Source: Termitomyces sp. T153 (Eukaryota > Basidiomycota > Agaricomycetes > Agaricales > Lyophyllaceae). From it: a stretch of DNA of 64,000 bases. The translations under genes and the position numbers were made by a program. Of the stretch, positions 11,368-22,756 are shown one piece after another; position 1 is the first letter of the stretch; every line of letters starts with the position of its first letter. The stretch is from contig JACKQL020000046.1 of the NCBI GenBank assembly GCA_018296165.2, forward strand, positions 186,001-250,000, given 5' to 3'. The notes under the pieces are model-generated. The model made no database searches. It was not told the DNA's origin and saw nothing but the letters and a program-made list of their open reading frames with translations.

Positions 11368-12218
11368 TGTCAGGTTCTGCTGACTATGGAGGCTCAGCTA
11401 CACTGGGCAAGTCCTTACTAGGCAGATGCAATGTCCTGCACTTATAACCTAGCACTCTGGAGAGGGTGCAGAATGCAGGGACTTGTGAGGGGAGATCTGG
11501 GGGATCAATCCAAGCAAGTCCAGAGGAGTCTGGAGAAGTCTAGACCAGGTATATTAATTATTAGGCTTGGGCAGGCATCAGGAACAAGTTCATAGGTGTG
11601 CAAATGGACTTTGGGGTAAGTGGAGGCTTTACAAGTGATGGGAGTGGAGCTGGAGTTTGATGGGGAATCAATCAAGACTGATGGATTCTGAGGCCAAGTG
11701 AAGGGTGAGGTCTGGAGTTGTTGTAAGAATGGTTTGAAGGTCATAGCATGTGCATGGAGTTTTCAATGACATCAGAGGTGAAAGGGACTTAGAAAAGATA
11801 AAGGAAACAGAGACAGTCAAGACAAGATGGAGACAAGACAAGACAGAACCAAGAAAAGAAATAGATTCAAGGCTAAAAATAGAAACAGAGAAGAAACAGA
11901 GAGAAATATGAGACACAAGTAACTAGTTAATGCAATATCAAGACTAAGGTAACAAATGCTACTCTATGTCTTTATATACTGACTACTGGGCTTTTTCTGG
12001 GGGTTGAGGTTGTGACAGTGGAGCTTGTCAGAGCTGTGTGGGGTGGACAGGTGTTGGTTCTGATCAGAGGGCAGGCTGCAATGATATTCTGATGGGGATG
12101 TGGTCTGTCCTGCAGTTATTGGGGAACTCCAGAGGGGTTGCATAGGTTGCAGGGGTGGTCAAACAATGTGCATCTAAGTCAGGGGAAGTATTAGAGAGGC
12201 TGAGGGGCCTTGTAAGCA
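11368..12218 (-). repeat. ~850-bp LTR-like repeat, copy 1
   Basis: On the plus strand it starts TGTCAGGTTCTGCTG and ends GTAAGCA. Near-identical to 24897-25747 over its full length and to 13335-14030 in part. A TATATAAAG box on the minus strand (near 11972) fits a minus-strand promoter. No 5-bp target duplication was found around copies 1 and 3 (GGCAG versus AGAGG). Confidence 0.75.
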
Positions 12219-13334
12219 ATAGCATGGAGGGATGGTCCAAGCATGAGGAGGGGTCTGACAAACAGCAGGGTAGGAAAGTTGGCATGATGTACCAGAGTTG
12301 TAGATGCTCTTGCTGCATCATCTGCATGGCGCTAACCCTTCTTGCAGAACTGTTGGTGGCAGTGACAGGGTCTTCTGGGGCTTTGCCTCAGAGCAGGGCT
12401 TTGGTGTGGGTGGCTTCAAGGCACTCCTTGAGGCCAAACTTTGAGCCAGGGGTGGATATAGTGGTTCTAGAGGCACTCTGCATTGCATAACTAGACATGA
12501 TGCCAGAGAAGTTCACAAAGGCATTGGGGCAAGTGCAGAGTCCCCCAACCCTTGAGTAGTGTCAGGACAAAGCTCTGGTGAGTGGGTGGAGTAACTTTTG
12601 TGCCCTAACTGATCACTTTCTAGTATGCCCTCTGCTTGACACAGGGAGACATGCAAGTTCAAGGCACCCATGCAGGGCATTTGTTGTGACACCTTGGTGT
12701 GTCTTTCTAGTTGGGCCTGCCATGAGGAGTGCTCTATCTTGCTGAGCTGGCAAGTGGCCTGCATGTTGGTGGAGCAAGGGTGGGACTTGGTGTGGATTAT
12801 AGAGCAGCTGGACATTGAGTGTGAGGATAAGGTGTTAGGTTAGGAGTCTGAAGTGAAGGTATTGAGTCAGGAGTCCAGAGTGGAGGGCAGAGTGAGTGGG
12901 GAGCAGTCTGTGATGAAGGTGGGACTCTGGCAGGGTGGGTGGAGGGAAGGGGCCCCTGTGTTGTGCAATAAAGAGAAGAGGGTGTCCTTGCTACTGGAGG
13001 CTGGGCCCAGCAAGAGAGTATGCAGTGAAGAATTGATGGTGGGCCCACTGGGCCCCCAGGTGTATTTGCCCACATTAAGGGCCCCCATGGGGCAGTCAGA
13101 GGGGGCATCATTGTCAGTTGCCAAGGCATTCCTACAGTGCCAAGTGCAGGAGTTACAGGAGTTGCTGGCAGCCCATGAGGAGGAGGTCTAGAGAATTGGG
13201 GAGGACCATGATGAGATGTGGAGGGAGCATGACAGGGCATGGAGGGATCAGGAAGTGGCCCTATAGTCTGCTACAGAGCACTTGCTGGAGGTGCAGGGAC
13301 TGTGGGAGTGGTTAGGTCAAGGGGAGGTGCAGGC
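12219..13334 (+). other. 1.1-kb segment between LTR copies with a coiled-coil-like ORF
   Basis: The plus-strand reading from about 12850 to 13340 (one TGA/TAG interrupted frame) includes VQELQELLAAHEEEV and, beyond a stop, DEMWREHDRAWRDQEVAL, a charged heptad-like pattern suggesting a coiled coil. A purine-rich GGTCAAGGGGAGGTGCAGG precedes copy 2. It could be the interior of a small non-autonomous element bounded by copies 1 and 2, or debris. Function not recognised. Confidence 0.35.
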
Positions 13335-14030
13335 TATCAGGTTCCACTAACTATAGGGGCTCAGCTACACTGGGTGAGTCCTTACTAGGTGGATGTGATG
13401 TCCTGTGCTTATAACCTAGCATTCTGGGGTTGGCACAGACCAGAGGGACTTGCAAAGGAGAGCCAAGGAAGGTGGTCTGAATAAGTCCAGAGTGGTCTGA
13501 GGAAGTCTAAGACCAAGTATGTTAAATGTTAAGCTCAGGCAGGTATCAGGAATAAGTCCATAGGCATGCAAATAGACTGCAGGGCAAGCAGAGGCTTTGC
13601 AGATGATGGGAGCAGAGCCAGAGTTTGATGGAGGATCAATCAAGACCTGATGGGTTCTGGGGCTGAGCAAAGGGCAAGGTCCAGAGTGGTCATAGGAATG
13701 TTTGGAGGTCATAGTGCATGTGCAGAGTTTGTACTGATATCAGAGGTGAAAAGAACTTAGGGAAACAAGGGAAATAGAGACAATCAAGACAAGTTGGAGG
13801 CAAGATGAGATGAGATTGAGAAACAAGATAGATTCAAGACTAAAAATAGAAATAGAGATAGAAAGAGACATAAGACACAAGTAGCCAGTTGATGTAATAT
13901 CAAGACTAGAGTATGAGGTGCTACTCTATAAATTATATACTGACTACTGGAGAGCTCCAGGGGCAGTGGATGTAGCAGTGGAGCTTGATGGAGCTATATG
14001 GAGTTAATGGATATCAGTTGCAATTGAGTC
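13335..14030 (-). repeat. ~850-bp LTR-like repeat, copy 2 (truncated)
   Basis: Diverged copy of 11368-12218. It lacks the last ~150 bp and passes directly into reverse-transcriptase sequence at about 14035, so the boundary is a deletion or recombination junction. Confidence 0.65.
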
Positions 14031-14034
14031 ATTT

Positions 14035-16688
14035 TAGGATGCAGCAGATGTGCTCTGGATGCTCCTCCAGTGAATTTGAGCAGATTAGGATGTTGTCCAG
14101 GTAAATGATAACAAAGACATTGTTCATGTCATAGAAGACATCATTCATGAAGTACTAGAAAGTAGTGGGGGAGTTAGTCATTCTGAAGGGCATTACTAGG
14201 TATTCAAAGAGGCCATAGTGGGTGCAAAAGGCAGTCTTCCATTCATGTCCCAGAGCAATCTGGACATTGTTGTAGCCAGAGTAGAGGTCTATTTTTGTGT
14301 AATCTTGGCACTGTGGAGGCAGTCAACAAGGTCTCCAATCAAGGGGAGGGAATACCAGTTCTTTTTGGTGACTTTGTTGAGTCCCTGGTAATCAACACAG
14401 AGTTGGAGTGATCTGTCCCTCTTCTTGGCAAACAGGACCAGAGTGCTGCCAGCAGAGATCAATGAGCATATGAAACCTTTGCTGAGCATGTTGTTGAGGT
14501 AATTCTTCATGGCTCAGAGTTTGATCTTGGACATGTTGTAGATTTTGCCAAATGGAAGTGTGAGGTGCCTTCTTTGAGATCAATTTTGTGATTGTAGGAG
14601 CAGTGTGGAGGAAGTTCTTTTGCACTCCCTTCAGAGAATATGTCAGCAAATTCATGATATTCTAGGAGAACTACTTCATATAAGATCTGTTCCTCAGTTT
14701 TGTGTTCCAGCAGGATAGTTTCTGCATAGAGGTATCCTTCTGGTAGGGCTGGCATGATTTGTAGTTGGAAGGCAGGGGTGCCATCTTGTAGAATGCATGC
14801 AAAGGGGATAGTGCCAATAATTTTGATGTCAAGGTCTCTGGGATCAACAGGGGTGGGCAATGGGGTGGCAGCAGCTGGGTCTGGAGTGGTAGCAGAATTG
14901 CTTCAAGGGGTTGGGCATTGTTAGTTGGGGTACCACAGACCTTTGTACTGATTCTGGGATATGTTGGGGGGCAGCCATTGAGATTTACTCAAGGATGGCC
15001 AAGGCAAAGGCATGTCATCTTCATTTTCTTGGCTACCATTGAGGGTTGAGGGACTTTGGGTTGCTCTGGAGGTGCTGGAATTGGGGTTGGGGGTGTTGCA
15101 ATCCAAGATGGACTGGAGGTGGAGAGGGATGGCAGCTGCTAGACTTGCTTTGGAGCCAGAGAATTGCATAGTGAGGTTCTTCCAATCAATGTCAGGGTTA
15201 ATGTCCTGCAGCCATGGAAGTCTGAGCATGATTGAAGTCAATGAGGGGAGCTGGGCAATAAGAAGCCAAGCCTGGAACCTTAAGTCATTGTCAAGGGTGA
15301 AGGCATTGTTGTAGTATTGAGTAATTCTTGTCATGGTGGGATTTCCATCAAAGAGTTGGAGCTCAAGGAGTTTGTTGAGGTTGTTGTGTCAGAGGTCAAG
15401 CTGGTTGCTGACAAAGGTACTGGAGGCACTGCTGTCAACAAGGGTGGGAAGAACCATTGGTGAGCCATCAAGTTGGATGTTGATGACAAATGACTCTGTG
15501 GACTTCAAGCAAAGCTGTGGGGGGGTCCAGGGTTTGTTGGTCATACCTTTAGGGTTCTTGGAGGAGGGTGAGATATTAAAGGGTACTGGTCTGGAGTCAG
15601 TTGGGTTGTCCTGGTCAAGGCAAAGAGTGAGACTGGGCCAGTTGATGCAGGGATTGGTGGAGCAGAGCCATGAAAAGCCTAGAACAACAGAGGCAGAGAG
15701 TTGTAGTTTAGTGATGAGTAGTTGGAGGTCTTGGTGTTGTCCATTAGCAAAGGTCACAGTTGTCTCCATGCAGTGTGTGATATCTCTGGTGGAGGTGGGG
15801 TTGCCATCAAAGAGTTTGAGGAGGATCAGAGTGGGGAAACATCAGAGGCATTGGAAAGTGAGTGCTGCCAGGGATTCATGAATGAAGTTATTTGTGGTGC
15901 CACTATCAACCAGCATGGAGATGAGGTTGTTGGAAAAAGAGAGGGTGGTGTGGAGGAGGAGAGTGTGGGAGGTGTGGGAAGGGAGGTGTGCTAGGATGTT
16001 GTCTGGAGTGAGTACCATTGCATAGAGGAGTGCAGCCAGAGCAGAGAAGACATCAGGGTCTGGTCTGCAGTCTAGTGCATCTTTGAGACCTCAACTGCTG
16101 ACTTATTTTCCATAAACTGGTAGTTGCAATCTTCTCTGTCAATAGTTCATATGGTGTGTCCCATCACCTGGCATTTAGGGCAATACTGATAAAGTGTCCC
16201 TGCTCACCACATAAGATGCAGGTGCCATCTTTACATCATTTCTCCTGAGTCTCCAGTCCACAGTCTAGTGCATCTTTGAGACTTCAACTACTGACTCATT
16301 TTCCATAAACTGGTAGTTGCAGTCTTCTCTGGCAATAGTCCATATGGTGTGTCCCATCACCTAGCATTTAGGGCAACTACTGATAAAGTGTCCCTGCTCA
16401 TCACATAGGATGCAGGTGCCCTCCTTCCATCATTTCTCCTGAGTCTCCTCCAGTACATTGATCCAAGGCCTGTTCCAAATCTTATTTGTGCATAGAGCTT
16501 CCTGGTCATTGGCAGAGTTTGGAGTGTCATTAAGGTTGTTGGAGTTGGCATCCAGGGGTTCTGGGGTCTTGTGGAGGTTGGCAGCATTGAGTTGGGCAGG
16601 AAGGTGCAGTCCCAGGAGTCAATTAGCACTGGGAGGTCTTTGGCCTTGAGGGAAACAGGGTGCAGAGTTGGTGGAGTTGGTGGGGATC
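14035..16688 (-). pseudogene. Ty3/gypsy pol fragment: Zn knuckles, two retropepsins, RT
   Basis: Minus-strand order: C-x2-C-x4-H-x4-C zinc knuckles (about 16410-16365 and a duplicated copy near 16220), a retropepsin with LVDSGTTNNFI (about 15935-15900), a second retropepsin with LVDSSASSTFV (about 15440-15405), then RT with LCVDYQGLNK (about 14415-14385) and an active-site YLDNILI (about 14100) where YLDD is expected. RT ends abruptly at LTR copy 2, so RNase H and integrase are missing. The gag half lies beyond the inserted chromovirus at 22757-24896. Many stops; CpG depleted. Two tandem proteases are unusual. Confidence 0.75.
16065..16445 (-). repeat. tandem duplication of ~185 bp over the zinc-knuckle region
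   Basis: The segment starting CAGTCTAGTGCATCTTTGAG occurs at about 16070 and again at about 16261, each followed by the same zinc-knuckle coding sequence and CATTTCTCCTGAGTCTCC. Differences are mostly C/T and G/A changes, so the duplication is old or both copies were mutated. Confidence 0.8.
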
Positions 16689-17054
16689 TGTAAGGGTGAC
16701 CTCTGGGGCAGCAGATCAGAGTCATGCAGCTAGCAGAGGGGAATCCAAAGTATATTAGCAGAGTAGACAATGATACAATCAGTGACTAATCACCTAGCAG
16801 AGAGAAATCCAAAGAGAACAAGTCTAAGGATCCCCACTGCTCAGCATAGTGCATCAGTGGGTGGTGGAGGCATGGAAACTACTATACAGGTGATTGGAGT
16901 TACTCCTAACCCTAGGGCAATGGTTGCTAAGGTAATATGGACTCTGGAGTTCTCCAGAGATCTCTGGGGTTCTGGAAAGAGCCCCAGAGATGTTGAACAA
17001 GCTGCAGAGGTGCTGGAACCAGTCACAGAGGTTGGAAATGGAAGTCCCCTGACA
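16689..17054 (-). repeat. 3' LTR of the chromovirus
   Basis: 366 bp; matches 22408-22756; adjacent to the polypurine tract at about 17055-17068 (minus strand). Confidence 0.9.
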
Positions 17055-17199
17055 TCACCTCCCCTCTAGCATGTAGTGTCTCAACACATGGGTTAGAAGA
17101 AGTTCCTGATTGCTCAGTCCACTGGTTAGATAGAGTAGATTCCTTGTATGGCACATGGGGCATCTAAATGTCTCTGGTGAAACTCCTTGACAAGTCCAG

Positions 17200-20100
17200 G
17201 GGCACCCAGGAGATATCCTTGATTTTATAGCCTTTCCACTTCACCTTGTATTGTAGTCATCTCCAGAATAAATGGCTATCCAGGATTTCCTCCACTTTAT
17301 ACTCCTCATTGTTGTTGACCACCACAGGGGGCAGTGGAAGTGGTGGACATTGCCCTGGGATAGGATCTTTGGAGGCCAGGGTTAGTTTGACCACATTGAA
17401 CACTGGATGAAGCTGGCACATCCCCACAGAAAGTCGGAGTCAATAGACTAGGGGTCCCACTTGTTATTCCACTGTGAATGGCCCTAATTGGTGGTATGAC
17501 AGCTTTTTTGAGGGTCAGGTGGTCATAATGTCAGAGGCATCCAGGTAGATTCAATTTTCAGGCTGATATCTGCACTACAGAGTCCTCCTATAATCATAGT
17601 ATCACACCATATTGTCTTTTGCTTTTGCCAGTACAGCCTGGGCCTCCTCCTATGACCTCTTCATCTGGTCCACAAATTTGTTTACTGCCTCATTTTCCAA
17701 GGGTTGGGCCCAGGGTTCAAAACCCATGCATGGGTGCTGTCCAGTATCAAGGAAGAATGGGGAAAACTGGGTGGACATATGAACATGGTTGTTGTACTGG
17801 AATTTGGCATTGAGGAGGAGTTCATTTCAGTCATCTTGGTGCTTGTTGTAGAAGAGGTGGAGATACTGTTCCAGCTCCTGGTTTATGCACTCCATCTGGC
17901 CATTGGACTGTGGGTGGTAGGCAGTGGTGATGTGGAGCTTTACTCTGAGCAGTCAGTAGAGCTCCTGGGTGAAATCCACTACAAATTGCAGTCCCTGATC
18001 TGAGACATAGGTATTAGAGAGGCCATGGAGCTTCCAGACATTCCTCTGGTACAGGTTTGCAGTACTCATGGCAGAGCAGGTGGTGTGGGTTGGAATGAAG
18101 TGTGCTCTCTTGCCATACAGGTCCACCACCACCATGATTGCATTGTAACTGTGGGCATTGGAGAGCTCTACAATAAAGTCTACAGATGCTATGCTCCACC
18201 ATTCTGTGGGCACTAGTAGTGGGTGTAACTGTCCATAGGGGAGTTGGCACTCGGGCTTGGTCTGGAGGCAGAGATTGCAGGTACTAGTGTAGGACCCAAT
18301 GTACCAGGACATCTGGGGCCACCAGTAGTTCTGCAATACTAACTCCAGTGTCTTCCACTGCCTGGGGTGCCTTGCAATGCAGGAGTCATTGTGTTGCTCC
18401 ACAATTCTCTGACAGAGCTCCAGAGTGTTGGAGATGTAGATATAGTCTCAGAAGGTCAGGATTCCATCTTGGAGGGCCCATTTGTCAGCATGGACTGCCT
18501 TAACACCAATAGTATGCCCTGACTTCAGTGTCTGAGTGGCCTGTGCCACAAGCTCCTCCTGTTGACCATCCCTATTACTCCATTGTATGTCCCAGAGAAT
18601 GTCTGCCTCTGCTCCATCAACAGTAAGGCCCTCCCTAGCTTGGATCACAAACAATTTGGGGCATAGGAGCACAATGTCACTATTATCCTCTTTCCCCATT
18701 TTATGGTCTGCTCTCTAAGACAGAGCATCTAGTTTCTCCATGCTCTGGCCAGGCTTGTGGTGCAAGGAGAAGTCAAAGTTGGCAAGGTAGAAGGACCATC
18801 AGGCCTGCTGGCAATTGAGCTTCTTAGCTGTTCAGAAGTATTCAAGGTTCTTGTGATCCATCCAGACCTCAAACTTGTGCCACACACCTTCCAGGAAGTG
18901 CCACCACTCCTTAAATAACCAGATGATGGCCAGCATCTCCTTGTTATGGATCTCATAGTTCTGTTCTACTGCATTCAGGCTTTTGAAGTAAAAGGCCACT
19001 GGATGCCACTTCCTGTTCTCCAGAGATTGCTGTGAGAGCACTGCCCCAGTAGCAAAGTTGGAGCTGTTGGCCTTTATGTAGAAGGGAGAGTTGTCATCTG
19101 GGAATAGGAGGATAGACCCAGAGGTCACAGCATGCTTGAGAGTGTCAAAGGCCATCTGCTCCAGAGGTCCCCAGTTCCATGTAACATCCTTTCCTGTGAG
19201 GTCAAACAGAGAGTGGGCATGGTGCAAGAAGTCCTGGATGAATCTCCAATATAAGTTTGCAAAACCAAGGAATGCCTGTACCTCCTTCTTGTTTCAGAGC
19301 TCTAGCTACTCTGCCACACCTGCCACCTTCACCGGGTCCATCTCTGCAGCTCTGTGGGAGATGATCAGGCTGAGGTACTCAATCTAGATTTGTTCAAACT
19401 CACACTTCTCTAGCTTGAGGTAGAGCTGGTGCTGGCAGAGGCATTCCAGAACAAGACAGGTGATCTGATGGTGTTCCTCCAGCATTTTGGTGTAGATGAG
19501 GATATCATCAAGGTATATGCACACTACACCCTCTGCAATGAGGTCCTAGAAGATGTCAATCATTATGGTCTGGAAGGTGGCCAGGCTGTTAATGAGACCA
19601 AAGAACATGACAAGCAGCTTGAACAATCCCCAGTTGTTCCAGAAGGCCACCTTCCACTTGTCTCCTTCCTGAATGTGCACATTGTTGTAACCCCACCAGA
19701 CATCCAGTTTAGTGAATTATTGTGCATCCCAGAGGTTGTTGATGAGCTCAGAGATGAGGTGGAGGGAGTAACAGTTCTTCACTGTCATGGCATTGAGTGC
19801 CTGGTAGTCCTATACCAGTTAGAAAGAGCCATCCTACTTTTTGATAAAGAAGACTAGAGAAGCCATTGGGGACTTGGATGAATGGATACAACTGGAGTCC
19901 AAGTTCTCCTGTAGGAATGCATCGAGCTCATCCTGCTCCCTGGGTGTGAGGGAGTAGACCTTACAGCTGGAGGGTGCAGAGTTAGGCAGCAGTTTGATGG
20001 TATGGTCCCACCTCTTGCACTTCAAAAGCAAGTCAAAGGAGGCTTTGGAGAACACATCTTCAAATGCATGCAGGTAGAGGGGTACTATGTCCTGGAACTC

Positions 20101-22365
20101 TCAATGCATGGTGTTGGCAGCAAAGGCCTGGGCCAGCCTCTGGGACATAGTCTGGCTAGCCCTAATCTCCATGATGGAGAGCAGCAAGTGGACAGTGGTA
20201 ATATAGATTTGATCCCCTGCCTCTATTGCTTTGTCTGGGAGCTCTGGCTCATATATACTACCAAACTCCCCTCCATGCTCCTCCTCTAGAGCTCTGCCAT
20301 TGCTCCAATCATCCTCAGAGAGGGCCTCTCTACAAGGGAATGCCAGAGGTGGGGGGTCTAGAAGGTCTAGATTAGCAAAGGAGAGAGGGCTGGCACAACA
20401 TGCTTGGATGGCTGCATGCTCTTGGACTTGGGTCTGATGCTCTGCTCTGTCCTCTGTGGCACAGGCGGAGCACTTCCTGAGGCATCTACTCATAGTCACC
20501 TCTTCTTTAGTCCAATTGACCTTAGGATTATGCTCTCAGAGCCACATGAACCTAAGGATCATGTCTTGCCTTCCCAAGCTGGTGACAGTAAATATAGCAT
20601 GCTCTGTATGATTCCAATAGCAGAGAACCAGATTAACCATGGAGCTAATTGTGCCAGCTTTGTTGGGTGTTCCATCAATGTTGTAGACAGGAATGGGCTT
20701 GGAAAGGGGCTGCATGGTCAGGCCGTGGTGTTTAACAAACTCTGAGTCCAGGAAAAATCCCATTGCTCTGCTGTCCAGGAGAGCTATGACTCTGCAGTTT
20801 TGCTGGGTGTCCATCATCTCAATTTCCACATCGAGGCACAGAGAATGGGCAGACAAGCTGGAGGCCATCACATACTGTCAGGGCATTTGATGCACCCAAG
20901 CAGGGCCATACCATTGGACCTTTGGAGGTGTCAAAGAGCTTGGTGGGGGCTCCAGAGTTAGTGTTTGTACATCTGGAGGGGGGCTTCAAGGTTCTTCTGT
21001 CTCAGAATAAAGGGTATTAGAAAAGACATTTTCATTTTCTATTGACAGACAAGAGAACCTGTTAGCACCTAGCAATAGAGGTGTATACCTCATCCATTGC
21101 TCAACTAAAAATCCTCCTCCTGCTCCAAAGGTAAGGTGCACACACTGGCTTCCTCCAGAGTCAACTTTGGCATGGGCTTGTCTAGCAATGGAGCTCCAGC
21201 AGCATCTTTTGCAGCTAAGAGCTGCAGGAGAAGTTCCTCCTGCTTTGCCATGGAGAGGTAGCATACTTCCAAGCCCAGGGAACAGTGCCATGCAAAGTGT
21301 CTGGGCTTCTTGCATCTCTGGCACAATAGCAAGGCAGCATGGAGTAGTCGGGCTGCATCCACATCCATGAGGATTCCCAGTGGTAAAAGATGCACTGCAG
21401 GGGTGGCTGGAGTGAGGGCCGGCACTGGGTGAGTAGGCACAGGGTGGCAGAGGTTGCTGACTAGAGTGGGGCATAGCATGGAATGGCGGCAGCAGAGCTT
21501 CCTCCATATTTCCATGAGTTGCCATTGGTCTCAGGCCACCTTATACCATAATGCAATCTTTTCATTGTTGGGGCAACTTTCTACCAGGTTGTCAATGCAT
21601 TCCACCAAGGCAGGGTGCAAGCCATCCTAGAAGTTGAGGCATAGTTGAAGGCCATTGGAGTAGGTGGCCTGTTTGACCAGGGCTCAGAATGAGTCAATGT
21701 ACTCATCCAACATATGCTTTCCTTGTCTATACTGCTCCCTGTCATGCAGTGTCAGTGCCACCATCTTGGTGGAGTCTAATGGGAAAAACTCGATGCAAAA
21801 GTCCTTCTCAAAGGCAGCCCAGTCCAGGAAGCTCTCCACACCTCCAGGATAGCAGAAGACTCACAGCATGTAGGTGGAGGCACATCCAGTCTTCATGTAT
21901 GACAGCACCCAGGCTATTTTCAACATGTCAGAGTCAAAAGTGTCACTGCTGAGGTGGATGTAGGTGAGGCAGGACTGTAGGAATTGCTCCCTGCCAGATT
22001 GGGCACTGTTGTATGCATCTAGCAGGGTCACCAGAGCCACCAGAGTAGGTGCTGTGGCAGGCAGAGCTGGTTCCACTGCCACAGGAGGGGCAGAGTTAGG
22101 GCTTAGGCATTCCAGCAGCACCTGGAGGGATTGGGAGATAAAATCTGTTGTCTGACAGAGGGTAGAGAGTTTGGTTGTATGGTGGGTGAGAGATGATTGC
22201 ATTAATTGCACCTGAGTCTCTAGGTGGAGCAGGTGAGTCCAGGCTTTGTTCTGCAGGGCTGGGGCCTTTGAGAGTGTGTCTGAGTTGGCAAGCTGAGATA
22301 TAGAACTCTGTGGTGCTTAATTCTGGCAGAGAAGTGACAGATAATGGCTCAGAGGTTCTTTGCAA
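17200..22365 (-). pseudogene. chromovirus gag-pol with integrase chromodomain (decayed)
   Basis: Minus-strand order matches Ty3/gypsy: Gag (22211-21861), zinc knuckle CQRCKKPRHFAWHC (about 21330-21285), retropepsin (20871-20536; ALLDSRAMGFF shows DSG changed to DSR), RT (20055-19400; YLDDILIY near 19490-19515), RNase H (19227-18832), integrase HHCC finger (HNDSCIARH ... CNLCLQT, 18400-18260), integrase core with SVDFI, SDQGLQF and a following HPQSNGQME, then a chromodomain (EEYKVEEILDSH, KVKWKGY; about 17340-17210). Stops and small frame breaks throughout; the element is dead. The chromodomain would have directed insertion to H3K9-methylated chromatin, consistent with its place inside other transposons. 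Confidence 0.88.
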
Positions 22366-22407
22366 CTATGCAGGACTTCCAGGCCAGTTTTAGGAGACTT
22401 GTTCTGC

Positions 22408-22756
22408 TGTAAGGGCAACCTCTGGAGCAGCAGATTGGAGTCATGCAGCTAGCAGAGAGGAATCCAAAGTATATTAGCAGAGTAGATGATGATACAATCA
22501 GTGACTAATCACCTAGCAGAGGGGAATTCAAAGAGAACAAGTCTAAGGATTCCCACTGCTCAGTGCAGCACATCAGTGGGCAGTGGAGGCATGGGAACTA
22601 CTGTACAAGTGACTGGAGTTACTCCTGATCCTAGAGCAATAGTTGCTAAGATAATATAGAGAACTCCAGGATTCTGGAAAGAACTCCAGAGACATCAAAC
22701 AAGCTGCAGAGGTGCTGGAACTAGTCATGGAGGTTGGAAATGGAAGTCCCCTGACA
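22408..22756 (-). repeat. 5' LTR of the chromovirus
   Basis: 349 bp; matches 16689-17054 with small indels; followed by target duplication GGATC. Confidence 0.9.

Larger units (their letters stand above)
16689..22756 (-). mobile_element. complete Ty3/gypsy chromovirus (decayed), nested in another gypsy
   Basis: LTRs at 16689-17054 and 22408-22756 share both ends (plus strand TGTAAGGG...CCCCTGACA). GGATC flanks both sides (16684-16688 and 22757-22761), a perfect 5-bp target duplication. A purine tract (minus strand GAGGGGAGGTGA) abuts the left LTR, so that one is the 3' LTR and the element runs on the minus strand. It splits the gag-pol of another gypsy element: removing it rejoins 22757-24896 to 14035-16688. 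Confidence 0.92.

Noticed and set aside
11368..12218. Target duplication for the ~850-bp LTR pair
   Set aside because: Outer flanks GGCAG and AGAGG do not match.
12797..13240. Proline-rich 147-codon minus frame
   Set aside because: Shadow of the plus-strand coiled-coil reading; composition typical of an antisense frame.
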